Source of the DNA: an uncultured Marinoscillum sp.
GTDB taxonomy: Bacteria > Bacteroidota > Bacteroidia > Cytophagales > MED-G16
Reading direction: 5' to 3'
DNA: 44,164 nucleotides
Assembly (NCBI GenBank): GCA_902628365.1
Contig: CACOMW010000009.1
Coordinates: 1-44,164, forward strand
Position numbers and translations under genes: made by a program. The notes under the pieces were generated by a model. It was not told where the DNA came from, ran no database searches, and saw only the letters and a program-made list of their open reading frames with translations. Shown here one piece after another: positions 1-8,044 of this stretch (position 1 is its first letter; each line of letters starts with the position of its first letter).

Positions 1-2
1 CA

Positions 3-749
3 TTAGATGTTCGAGAATTAATCGGCTATGTTCCATGGTACTTTAATCTACCAGATGATGAACCAAAATACTCAGTTGCATGGAATAAAATTATGGATAC
101 AACTGGCTTTTATGCACCTATTGGACTTACGGTAACAGAACGGTCTGACCCATACTTTAAAATAAGCTACGAAGGTCATGAATGTCAATGGAATGGTCCC
201 TCCTGGCCTTTTGCAACAACTCAAACTTTAAAGGCCTTAGCTAATTTTTTAAATAACTATTCAAACAATAAAACTATAAATAAGAATGATTACTATCATC
301 TCCTTCTACAATATTCTAGACAGCATAAGTTAAAGAATGAAAATGGCGAAACAATTAACTGGATTGATGAAAATATTAATCCTTTTACCGGAGATTGGAT
401 TTCAAGGACTAGATTAAAAAATTGGGATGGTAAAGGATGGTCTGATGAGAAAGGTGGAGTTGAAAGAGGGAAAGATTATAACCATTCAGGATTTACAGAC
501 TTGATACTATCTGACCTATTAGGAATTAAGCCAAAACTCAATAGTACAATTGAGATAAATCCTCTCGTTCCAAATAATTGGGAATGGTTTGCTGTTGATA
601 ATATATATTATCAGGGTAAAAAATTCTCATTAATATGGGATAAAACTGGAAAAAGATATAGTAAAGGAAAAGGATTAATGCTTTTTAAAGAAAATATATT
701 AGTCGCCAAATCTAATAAGGTTGAAAATTTAACTTATTCCATGAAATGA
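3..749 (+). CDS. MGH1/GH63-like glycoside hydrolase, C-terminal part (5' end outside window)
   Basis: The frame is open from base 3, and the first ATG (base 93) is internal, so this is the 3' part of a larger gene. The 248 visible residues resemble the end of the (alpha/alpha)6-barrel glycosidases related to mannosylglycerate hydrolase and GH63 that are common in Bacteroidota. The left edge shows RELIGYVPWY, followed by ECQWNGPSWPFATTQT at about bases 180-227, which in this family lies in the barrel near the active site. The last 70 residues (INPLVP, WEWFAVDNIYY, WDKTGKRYSKGKGL) match the small C-terminal beta-sandwich. Substrate cannot be assigned. Other glycan-degrading genes downstream fit a role in polysaccharide use. 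Family call is from motif memory, not an alignment. Confidence 0.75.
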   Translation, partial: LDVRELIGYVPWYFNLPDDEPKYSVAWNKIMDTTGFYAPIGLTVTERSDPYFKISYEGHECQWNGPSWPFATTQTLKALANFLNNYSNNKTINKNDYYHLLLQYSRQHKLKNENGETINWIDENINPFTGDWISRTRLKNWDGKGWSDEKGGVERGKDYNHSGFTDLILSDLLGIKPKLNSTIEINPLVPNNWEWFAVDNIYYQGKKFSLIWDKTGKRYSKGKGLMLFKENILVAKSNKVENLTYSMK

Positions 750-887
750 ATCATTCCTATTTATAGTTTATTGATTGAGTAAAACTAAAAAAACAATGCC
801 TGACAAGGTGTATAACTAATTTCTTATTACCTAATCAATTAAATATAGATATATCTTCTTCTTTTAAAATTATTGTAAATTGTATGT

Positions 888-1442
888 ATGAAAAAGCTTT
901 TATTTATTTTAGTGTTCATTCCGTTTGTTTTTACATGTGACTACCCTACATCAGGAATTGAAGAAAACAGTACTTTACTTAAGTTTCCTTCAGTCGTTAG
1001 TGGAGAGGAAAGTTCTACGGTATCAGTGTATCAACTGGAGTGGTTAACCGGTCAAAGAGAGGGTTCGCATGATGGAGGAATCTTAGAACAAACATGGTTA
1101 CCTCCTCGCTCTGGCACTATTACTGCTTTAGTTCGCTATACAAAAGAATCATACACACGATTTGTTGAAATCATTCATATAAGTGAAATTAATGGCCTTC
1201 TAGAATTAAATCTACAAATCTTTAACAACTCGCTAGAACCAGAAAACATAAGTGCAACTTATTCTCGAATTCATAAATTTGAATTAATTGAAGTGGGAGA
1301 TAGATATTTAGCCTTCAAAGGAGTTAGTGATGGCGCTCATCACAGTCTTAGTTATCAGCGCTCTGAAGGAGATATTTTTTACATACATATTGAAACAAAT
1401 GTTGGCGAAAGAATTGAAATTAAACTTGAGCCGATAATGTAA
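888..1442 (+). CDS. DUF6265-family lipoprotein
   Basis: A 184-residue lipoprotein. The signal peptide ends in the lipobox FTC (Cys17), so it is likely attached to a membrane by lipid. Residues 48-85 read LEWLTGQREGS, then EQTWLPPRSGTITALVRY, the WLxGxW...EexWsPPxGGtMxGxfR pattern of DUF6265, a small beta-rich domain of unknown function. The second W of the usual WLxGxW is R here (GQREG). The rest alternates short beta strands. It stands alone, with 138 bases before it and 96 after; no clear terminator or perfect -7 element was found in those gaps. Function unknown. Confidence 0.7.
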   Translation: MKKLLFILVFIPFVFTCDYPTSGIEENSTLLKFPSVVSGEESSTVSVYQLEWLTGQREGSHDGGILEQTWLPPRSGTITALVRYTKESYTRFVEIIHISEINGLLELNLQIFNNSLEPENISATYSRIHKFELIEVGDRYLAFKGVSDGAHHSLSYQRSEGDIFYIHIETNVGERIEIKLEPIM

Positions 1443-1538
1443 AAAAAGCGATCTGAAATAGGTGACATTGTCAAAATATTTTTTCTTTATAAAATATTAA
1501 CTAGATTAAACTACATTTTAAACTTAAAAAAAATAAAC

Positions 1539-2237
1539 ATGAAAAACTTATTATTAATTATACTAATAACATTTAGCACAAACATTATGGCTCAACAAAT
1601 GGCTTATAATGTTGTATATGTTAAAGCTGAAGAAAATTCAGAGTGGCAAATTGGCAACTTAATTGAGACATACTATACTAACAATAAGAGGCAATCTGGT
1701 GGAGTAGTATTAGAAAAGCTAAGACATGGAAGACCAGAGGGAATGACTCACAGAATTGTTTGGTTATGGGAACTTGGCAAAAGAGGAATGGTAGATGGTG
1801 AATTATCTGAATTTGAACAATCAAATTTCAGAAGTCAACTAAGAGGATATGTAGAGAAATGGGGAATGTCATACTCAGGTAGAATGATTAATTGGGTTGA
1901 AGGTGATATGAAAGAAACACCATTTGTTCATATCTGGGATATTACTCCAGAAGATCCTGCTGCATTTCAGAAAGCACACAAAGAATTTGTTGAATCAGTA
2001 CCTCAAATATTTAGTGGAAGATTCAATGGATTTGGCACATACGATATAAATCAGCCAAATGGGGCAACTCACTGGGTTTTAGTATCTGGAAAAGATCTTG
2101 ATGATCACTTGCAACTACTACATAATCTTGAAACAAAATATCCTGAAGCAATGCAAAAGTTTGTTAAAGATAGAGGTAAAACTAAAATTGTTCATGACTT
2201 TACATTTGAAAATTTAAAGTACATAACAACTCAATAA
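1539..2237 (+). CDS. Secreted protein with two similar alpha/beta halves, function unknown
   Basis: A 232-residue protein with a signal peptide ending MAQQ (residues 1-18) and no lipobox, so probably periplasmic or exported. I do not recognise a named family. Residues 20-95 and 128-215 look alike in plan: a beta strand (NVVYV; FVHIWDI), a helix of about 20 residues, then a strand and the similar phrases GMTHRIVWLW and GATHWVLVSG. This is the pattern of the dimeric alpha+beta barrel (ABM/Dabb-like) fold present twice in one chain. No catalytic motif stands out. The gene is single and ends in a very strong terminator. The fold idea is inference from secondary-structure pattern only. Confidence 0.6.
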   Translation: MKNLLLIILITFSTNIMAQQMAYNVVYVKAEENSEWQIGNLIETYYTNNKRQSGGVVLEKLRHGRPEGMTHRIVWLWELGKRGMVDGELSEFEQSNFRSQLRGYVEKWGMSYSGRMINWVEGDMKETPFVHIWDITPEDPAAFQKAHKEFVESVPQIFSGRFNGFGTYDINQPNGATHWVLVSGKDLDDHLQLLHNLETKYPEAMQKFVKDRGKTKIVHDFTFENLKYITTQ

Positions 2238-2251
2238 TTTCCTTTTTTTAT

Positions 2252-2295
2252 AACTAAAAAAGGCCCTTATAATGTGGCCTTTTTTAGTTTTTTTT
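2252..2295 (+). terminator. Rho-independent terminator after the 1539-2237 gene
   Basis: A perfect 14-bp inverted repeat: AACTAAAAAAGGCC at 2252-2265 pairs with GGCCTTTTTTAGTT at 2276-2289 around a 10-base loop, followed by a run of T to 2295. It lies 15 bases after the stop codon. The A/T-rich base of the stem could also work on the other strand, but no - strand gene ends here. Confidence 0.9.
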
Positions 2296-2343
2296 ATAAA
2301 TTGATCCCCAAAAAAATATTTTACAATATATTTAAAATAAGAT

Positions 2344-3135
2344 ATGGATTATTTAAAATATTATTTATTAAATATTATTATTCTATATTCATTTACTAAT
2401 CTTTTTTCTCAAAATATAGGAATACAATTAGATCGAAATCAAGGTATTATTGAAAGCATTTACATTAAAAAAGATAAAATTATATTTGAATTAGATTCTT
2501 CTAACAGTAACATAAAAAACATTTACGTCTTTTCTAATGATTCCCTATCTGAAAGATTTTTTTATGACCCTGTATATGATTTTAAACCAAGAAGAAAATT
2601 AGAATTACATAACGGTGTTATACTACATATAAATTCTTATAACAGTGTTGATTATGCAAAAAATTATAGTGATAATTCTTTTGCCGGAATTGTTGGATCT
2701 GTTACCAAAATAGATGGTTTAAACATAGAGTATCATAAAAGAATTGGTAATAATAGGATAATTGGAATTGTTGGAAAATTAAAGTCTGTAAATAATATAC
2801 CTATTTCTTACCATATAAATTACAGCGAAAACCAAAGAGGTAATTATATGGGCAAAATCGAAAAAATTGATGATATATCTTTTAAATATCATAATCGACA
2901 TACATATTCAGAACTTGGCGATTATGTTGGAAAATTAAAAGAAATAAATGGTATTCAATTTAAATACAATGAAAATTATTCGGGTAATATAAATAAAGGA
3001 TCAGTTGGGAAAATTAACATAATTGGAAATATAAAAATTGAATATTTTAAAAATTATAGTAATAATTCAGCATCAGGAATTGTGGGTAAATTTAAATCTA
3101 TTAAAGGAAAAGATGACAGGATAATTATTTATTAA
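2344..3135 (+). CDS. Exported protein made of exact 26-residue tandem repeats
   Basis: A 263-residue protein with a hydrophobic signal sequence ending near FSQ (residue 23). Residues 24-96 form a non-repeat beta-rich head. Residues 117-246 are five repeats of exactly 26 residues without any insertion, starting at 117, 143, 169, 195 and 221, with degenerate partial copies on each side. The shared pattern is VGK-L/I-K-x-I-x-G/D-I-x-I/F-x-Y-x-x-N-Y-S-x-N, alternating hydrophobic positions that suggest two or three beta strands per repeat. Similar repeats with GKI/IGN/YY phrases occur in Bacteroidota hypothetical proteins, but I know no function. It probably forms an extended beta sheet or solenoid; this is inference. 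Confidence 0.65.
   Translation: MDYLKYYLLNIIILYSFTNLFSQNIGIQLDRNQGIIESIYIKKDKIIFELDSSNSNIKNIYVFSNDSLSERFFYDPVYDFKPRRKLELHNGVILHINSYNSVDYAKNYSDNSFAGIVGSVTKIDGLNIEYHKRIGNNRIIGIVGKLKSVNNIPISYHINYSENQRGNYMGKIEKIDDISFKYHNRHTYSELGDYVGKLKEINGIQFKYNENYSGNINKGSVGKINIIGNIKIEYFKNYSNNSASGIVGKFKSIKGKDDRIIIY
2692..3081 (+). repeat. Five in-frame 78-bp coding repeats
   Basis: The DNA coding the five 26-residue units of the 2344-3135 gene. Copies start at 2692, 2770, 2848, 2926 and 3004. They are diverged at the DNA level but keep length exactly, so the repeat is old and held by protein structure rather than being a recent slippage product. Confidence 0.75.
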
Positions 3136-3168
3136 TACTTTTTTCAAAAAAAATTAAATTTATTAATT

Positions 3169-4320
3169 ATGGAAAAACTAACTAATCTTTCGTTTCTTTC
3201 ATTTATATCGTTAATATTTATTCAGTGCCAACAAACAACTTCACTGGTTCCTGAAAAAAGATGGAGTGAAGAGAGAGCCTGGCAGTGGCAGCAAGATAAT
3301 GGTTGGATGGTTGGTTCTAATTTCAACCCTAGCACCTCTATAAATCAGTTGGAATTCTGGCAAGAAGACACTTTCGATCCAGAAACCATTGATAGAGAAT
3401 TAGGATGGAGTGCAGAACTTGGTATGAATACTCACCGAGTCTATCTACACAACCTACTCTGGAATCAAGACTCAATAGGTTTTATAAAAAGAATTGAAAA
3501 TTATTTAGAGATGTCGGATAGCAAGGGTATCAAAACACTATTTGTCCTATTTGATGATTGTTGGCATCCTGCACCAAAACTAGGAAAACAACCAGATCCA
3601 ATGCCTTTTGTCCATAACTCATGGTGGGTTCAATCTCCAGGATCAGCAATTTTAGGAGATAGTTCGAGACATCATGAGGTAAAAAACTATGTTAAAGGTA
3701 TTATTAGTCATTTTGCTGACGACAATCGAGTAATCGGCTGGGATCTTTATAATGAACCTGGAAACGTTGCCCCAACTCAGAAAGGACATAATGAATTTGC
3801 AATTAAAGAAGATAAAGATATATATACACTATCTCTTCTTAGAAAAGCTTTTAGATGGGCAAGAGAGATAAACCCCACTCAACCCTTAACGACTTCCATA
3901 TGGAAAACGTGGGAAAAAGATAATGATTGGTCAAAATTAGATAGTCTGTCTGACCTCTCCAAGTTTACATTATCTAACTCAGATGTGATTTCTTTCCATA
4001 CATATGGAGATATTAATGAGATGAAGCTGAGAGTTGAACAATTAGAAACATATAATCGTCCGATAATGTGTACTGAGTATCTTGCAAGAGGTCAAGGAAG
4101 TACCTTTCAGGCAATGTTACCTCTGCTAAAAGAGAAACAAATAGCAGCAATAAATTGGGGGTTTGTTGCTGGGAAAACAAATACTATTTTTCCTTGGTCT
4201 TCTTGGGATGAAGACTTCACCTCGGCACCTGAAGTTTGGCACCATGACATCCTCATGCCTGATAAAACTCCTTTCGATCAGGCAGAGATAGATTTCTTGA
4301 AAGAAATATTACTGAAATAG
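3169..4320 (+). CDS. Clan GH-A (GH5/cellulase-like) glycoside hydrolase, lipoprotein
   Basis: A 383-residue surface or periplasmic glycosidase with a TIM-barrel fold. The signal peptide ends in FIQC (Cys20). The acid/base glutamate is likely Glu196 in GWDLYNEPG, and the nucleophile Glu303 in MCTEYLAR near the end of strand 7; both are the clan GH-A positions. Other barrel features are GMNTHRVYLH near residue 85 and SFHTYGD near residue 276. Relatives are often annotated as 1,4-beta-xylanase or cellulase-family protein, but the substrate cannot be read from sequence. An esterase gene starts 13 bases after its stop, so the two are probably co-transcribed and may act on an acylated polysaccharide. 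Start chosen at the ATG directly before the signal peptide. Confidence 0.85.
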   Translation: MEKLTNLSFLSFISLIFIQCQQTTSLVPEKRWSEERAWQWQQDNGWMVGSNFNPSTSINQLEFWQEDTFDPETIDRELGWSAELGMNTHRVYLHNLLWNQDSIGFIKRIENYLEMSDSKGIKTLFVLFDDCWHPAPKLGKQPDPMPFVHNSWWVQSPGSAILGDSSRHHEVKNYVKGIISHFADDNRVIGWDLYNEPGNVAPTQKGHNEFAIKEDKDIYTLSLLRKAFRWAREINPTQPLTTSIWKTWEKDNDWSKLDSLSDLSKFTLSNSDVISFHTYGDINEMKLRVEQLETYNRPIMCTEYLARGQGSTFQAMLPLLKEKQIAAINWGFVAGKTNTIFPWSSWDEDFTSAPEVWHHDILMPDKTPFDQAEIDFLKEILLK

Positions 4321-4333
4321 TTTGCTCTACCCT

Positions 4334-5263
4334 ATGAAATATCTACTAACAATATCAATTTACTTTTTATGCCTATTTATAGTTAATGGGCAAAATAAAA
4401 TAGTTTCTCTATATCCTGAAGGAGTTAATTGTCGAAATGAATTACCTGCTAAAACTGATTATGATGAGAGCGGAAGGATTTTCAAGAAAGTAGTTGATCC
4501 TGAAATATGGTATTACCCTACTCCAAAAAAAGATAAAACTCAGACAGCTGTTCTTATAATTCCAGGCGGTGGGTATTACGGACTATGGTTTGATAAAGAG
4601 GGCGTAGAAGTTGCTAATTGGCTAAATAACCTAGGTATTTCGGCTTTTGTATTAAAGCATAGGGTCCCGCACTGGGAGTCCGAAGACTGTAGAAGTAAAG
4701 TTGCCCTTTCAGATGCTCAGAGGTCTATTAGAATTATAAGAGCAAACTCAAAAAAATGGGAAATAAACCCTAATAAAATTGGTGTTTTAGGTTTTTCAGC
4801 TGGTGGACATTTAGCCTCAACCCTGTCCACTCACCACGATAACGGATTAAATGAATCAGAATTAGAAATTGATAAAATAAGTAGTAGGCCTGATTTTTCA
4901 ATTTTAGTCTATCCTGTAATTACTATGCAAGATACTCCATATACAAATATGGGTACAAGAATAAATTTATTAGGAGAAATGCCATTAGAAGATTCATTAA
5001 ATTATTTTTCTAATGAACTTCAAGTGAAAGAAGATACCCCTCCTGCAATCCTAATTCATACTGATGAAGATAAAGTAGTACCACCTGAAAATAGTATTAA
5101 TTACTATTTGGCCCTGAGGAAATTTAATATTCCAGCAGCTCTACACATATGGGAAGGAGGTCTACATGGGTTAGGTCTAGCAGACAATTACAAGGGAGCA
5201 TTTAAGAATTGGCCAGAAACAGTAAAAAATTGGCTGGTAGAGAGGGGTTTACTTTCTGATTGA
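4334..5263 (+). CDS. Secreted alpha/beta-hydrolase, acetyl-xylan-esterase-like
   Basis: A 309-residue esterase of the BD-FAE/hormone-sensitive-lipase-like group, expected to remove acyl groups from sugars. Residues 1-20 are a signal peptide. PGGGYYGLW (about 77-85) supplies the oxyanion hole. The nucleophile is Ser155 in LGFSAGGH, the acid is likely Asp246 in HTDEDKVVP, and the base is His278 in EGGLHGLG. A TTG twelve bases upstream is in frame, but the ATG at 4334 directly precedes a good signal peptide and was chosen. It follows the GH-A glycosidase by 13 bases and its 3' end faces galM, leaving only 9 bases between the two stop codons. Substrate is inferred from context. Confidence 0.85.
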   Translation: MKYLLTISIYFLCLFIVNGQNKIVSLYPEGVNCRNELPAKTDYDESGRIFKKVVDPEIWYYPTPKKDKTQTAVLIIPGGGYYGLWFDKEGVEVANWLNNLGISAFVLKHRVPHWESEDCRSKVALSDAQRSIRIIRANSKKWEINPNKIGVLGFSAGGHLASTLSTHHDNGLNESELEIDKISSRPDFSILVYPVITMQDTPYTNMGTRINLLGEMPLEDSLNYFSNELQVKEDTPPAILIHTDEDKVVPPENSINYYLALRKFNIPAALHIWEGGLHGLGLADNYKGAFKNWPETVKNWLVERGLLSD

Positions 5264-5272
5264 TAGTGAAGA

Positions 5273-6433
5273 TTATCTAGTTGAAAACCTAAATATTGTC
5301 TCCGTATCATACTTTTCCCCAGGATTTAATATGACAGAAGGAAAACTTTCCTGATTTGGGGAGTTAGGATAGTGTTGAGTTTCTAGACAGAAACCAGATC
5401 TAAATGCATAACTACCACCATCTTTAGATTTTAAAGTACCATCTAGAAAGTTTCCAGAGTAAAACTGGATACCAGGTTGATCAGAGAATACGTCTAGTAA
5501 TCTTCCTGAAAGAGGATCATATGCCGAGGCGACTAATCTGACACCTTCATCTTGATTATTTAGTACCCAACAGTGGTCGTAGCCATTCCCAAAAGTTAGC
5601 TGTCTGTCTGACTCATTGATATCATCGCCTACTCTCTTTGACTCTCTGAAGTCAAATGGAGTTCCCTCAACATCTCTTAACTCTCCAGTTGGAATCAGAG
5701 TAGTATCTACAGGAAGGAAGGAGTCTGCGTTGATAGTAATTTGATGATCTAATATATCTCTACTTAAGTCCGCAGAAAGGTTAAAATACGAATGCTGAGT
5801 AAGGTTAACAACAGTCCTCATATCTGTTTCTGCCTCGTATCTTACTTTCAATTCGTCATTGTTTGTTAAAGTGTAGGTTACCTTCACATCTAAATTTCCA
5901 GGGTAACCTTCTTCCATATCCCTACTAGTATACCTTAATATCAGAGATGCTGATGACTCATTCACGTCTTCCTCTATGTTCCATATTACTCTATCAAAAC
6001 CCTTTAATCCTCCATGTAAATGATTTTTTCCATTATTAACTGCAAGGGTGTACTCTACCCCATCCAGGTTAAATTTTCCTTCCTTGATACGGTTACCATA
6101 CCTTCCAATTAGAGCTCCAAAATATGGGCTATTACTCTCATAGCCTGACAAATCATTGAAACCTAAAACAATATCTTTGTAGTTTCCGTCCCTATCCTTA
6201 GCCTTCCATGAGGTTATTATCCCTCCATAATTAATGATACTTACCTCCATACCGCTACTGTTTTTTAAAGTGTATCGACTGATATCAATACCATCACTAG
6301 TCTTTCCAAAAAATTCTTTCTCGATTTTAACTAGAGACATATTTTCTTTTTTTTTAATAATTTCACATGAAATAACAATAGGAAAAAATAATAAAAAATA
6401 GATTTTTTTCATATAACCAAATATACTACTCAT
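5273..6433 (-). CDS. galM: Aldose 1-epimerase (mutarotase), lipoprotein form
   Basis: GalM interconverts alpha and beta anomers of galactose, glucose or related sugars. The family's active-site residues are present: His140 in NHLHGG, His214 in LTQHSYFNL (acid), and Glu351 in CLETQHYPNSPN (base). RYGNRI near residue 111 is the conserved binding loop. Unlike cytoplasmic GalM, this copy has a signal peptide with the lipobox VISC (Cys23), so it works outside the cytoplasm, as seen in other Bacteroidota. Two starts are possible: ATG at 6433, with an AGGA 5-8 bases before it, or ATG at 6412, giving MKKIYFLL directly. The gene is clearly richer in G+C than the genes at 8-12 kb. It is the only - strand gene among + strand neighbours and diverges from GH51. 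Confidence 0.92.
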   Translation of the reverse strand: MSSIFGYMKKIYFLLFFPIVISCEIIKKKENMSLVKIEKEFFGKTSDGIDISRYTLKNSSGMEVSIINYGGIITSWKAKDRDGNYKDIVLGFNDLSGYESNSPYFGALIGRYGNRIKEGKFNLDGVEYTLAVNNGKNHLHGGLKGFDRVIWNIEEDVNESSASLILRYTSRDMEEGYPGNLDVKVTYTLTNNDELKVRYEAETDMRTVVNLTQHSYFNLSADLSRDILDHQITINADSFLPVDTTLIPTGELRDVEGTPFDFRESKRVGDDINESDRQLTFGNGYDHCWVLNNQDEGVRLVASAYDPLSGRLLDVFSDQPGIQFYSGNFLDGTLKSKDGGSYAFRSGFCLETQHYPNSPNQESFPSVILNPGEKYDTETIFRFSTR

Positions 6434-6476
6434 TTATTTCCTTTTGAATTTTTCTTTATTAATAGTAGATTAGAAT

Positions 6477-8036
6477 ATGAAGTATTTAGAACTAATATTC
6501 TTTAGCTTAATGTGTTTTTTTCTCTCATGTAAAACACAAACACTAACATCTATAAAGGCAAATGTTACAATAAACACTGATATAACTGCTAAACCTTATA
6601 ATCCTATGATTTTTGGTGGATTCATTGAACACTTTGGAAAGCAAGTTTATGGAGGTGTATTTGATCCTGGATCTCCATTGTCAGATAAAAATGGATTTCG
6701 TATTGATGTCGTTAATGCATTAAATGAACTTAAGGTACCTGTAATTCGATGGCCAGGTGGCTGTTTCGTAGATGGTTACCACTGGATTAATGGCGTGGGA
6801 GATAATCGTCAACCTACAGATGATATTAGATGGGGAGTAATTGAACCAAACACATTTGGCACTCATGAGTTTATTGAGCTTTGTAGATTATTAGATGCCG
6901 AACCGTATATCTGTCATAATGGTTTAGCAGAAGTTAAAGAAATGACCGATTGGGTTAAATACTCCAATGCAAATGAAGGAAAATTTGCAGAAATGCGTAA
7001 GGAAAATGGTTATTTTGACCCACTTAATGTAAAGATATGGAGTGTAGGAAATGAAAGGTCAGGTCGCGATTATATTCATAAAGTACGTGATGCTGGTCAA
7101 GAAATGAAAATGATGGATTCAAGTATTTTAGTAACTTGTTCAGGTATTCACGGAAATTCCAGGATAGATCCATATCTATTTGAAGCAGCAGGAGAATATT
7201 TGGATTATATTTCAGCACATCAATACTGGATTGAAAACTGGCAAGAACATTCTAGACCAAACTACCTTTCATGTATGATGCTTTCTGAAAAGCCTGAGTT
7301 GTATATTAAAAATATAATTAGTCAAATACAAACTGCAGAAAAAAAAGGACAGATTAATGAAGGACAAATCAAGATTGCTTTCGATGAATGGAACTTACGT
7401 TCCTGGCATCATCCAGGATTTCAACGTTTTGAGAAAGTGGATTATAAAGACCCAGAAATTATAAAGTTGATAAAAGCTAGGGATAAAAGTTTGGACCCAT
7501 CGATTTATAACCTCTCAGATGCATTATTTTCCGCCTCATTTCTTAATTCATGTCTCCGTAATTCTGAATATATTTCTATGGCGAATATTGCACCTCTGGT
7601 AAATCAGACTGGACCTCTTTATGTACATCCAAAAGGAATTGTTAAGCGGACTCATTTCCATACAATGTCAATGTATGTTAATCAACTCGAAGAATATATC
7701 ATTAATACAAAGACAACAGGAAGCAAACTTACTTACGGTAAAGATTCCGTTTCTGTCATTGATGCTATAGCTACAGTTGACAAAAAAGGAGAAAAATGGG
7801 CTATTTCATTGGTAAATCGTCATCCATCAGAAAACCTTGAGTGTAAAGTTATAATGGGAGATAAGCTATTGAATGGTATATATAAAGCGACAATTCTTAC
7901 TGGTGAAACAACAGATAGTTTCAATGATATTAAGCACCCTAATAGAGTAGCTCCAAAAGAAATAAAACTAAAGATTAACAATGGCATTGTTTACTTACCA
8001 CCACATTCATTGACAATTTTTCATATTAAAGTCTAA
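6477..8036 (+). CDS. abfA: Alpha-L-arabinofuranosidase, GH51, lipoprotein
   Basis: A 519-residue GH51 enzyme that releases L-arabinofuranose from arabinan, arabinoxylan or arabinogalactan side chains. The catalytic TIM barrel covers about residues 30-330: FGGFIEHFGK and IRWPGGCFVDGYHW at the start, the acid/base Glu193 in WSVGNER, and the nucleophile Glu304 in AFDEWNLR. The C-terminal beta-sandwich (about 340-519) ends in the usual LPPHSLTIF. Length is normal for bacterial GH51. The lipobox FLSC (Cys18) makes it membrane-anchored, whereas many GH51 enzymes are cytoplasmic. It diverges from galM with 43 bases between the starts; no perfect -7 promoter element is visible there. abfA is the usual symbol and is not proven for this organism. 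Confidence 0.93.
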   Translation: MKYLELIFFSLMCFFLSCKTQTLTSIKANVTINTDITAKPYNPMIFGGFIEHFGKQVYGGVFDPGSPLSDKNGFRIDVVNALNELKVPVIRWPGGCFVDGYHWINGVGDNRQPTDDIRWGVIEPNTFGTHEFIELCRLLDAEPYICHNGLAEVKEMTDWVKYSNANEGKFAEMRKENGYFDPLNVKIWSVGNERSGRDYIHKVRDAGQEMKMMDSSILVTCSGIHGNSRIDPYLFEAAGEYLDYISAHQYWIENWQEHSRPNYLSCMMLSEKPELYIKNIISQIQTAEKKGQINEGQIKIAFDEWNLRSWHHPGFQRFEKVDYKDPEIIKLIKARDKSLDPSIYNLSDALFSASFLNSCLRNSEYISMANIAPLVNQTGPLYVHPKGIVKRTHFHTMSMYVNQLEEYIINTKTTGSKLTYGKDSVSVIDAIATVDKKGEKWAISLVNRHPSENLECKVIMGDKLLNGIYKATILTGETTDSFNDIKHPNRVAPKEIKLKINNGIVYLPPHSLTIFHIKV

Positions 8037-8044
8037 TTTTCTCT

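Noticed and set aside
750-887. 138-base gap as possible promoter region or small RNA
   Set aside because: Nothing beyond weak motifs; the TAAATTG before the ATG at 888 lacks one T of the consensus.
2301-2334. TTG-N23-TATATTTA as promoter for the repeat-protein gene
   Set aside because: The -7 match lacks the final G and spacing is longer than usual; chance is likely in this A/T-rich stretch.
2692-3081. CRISPR-like array
   Set aside because: The 78-base periodicity is coding, in frame, and without conserved repeats separated by unique spacers.
4322-4336. TTG start 12 bases upstream for the esterase
   Set aside because: The ATG at 4334 directly precedes a normal signal peptide; TTG there adds nothing.
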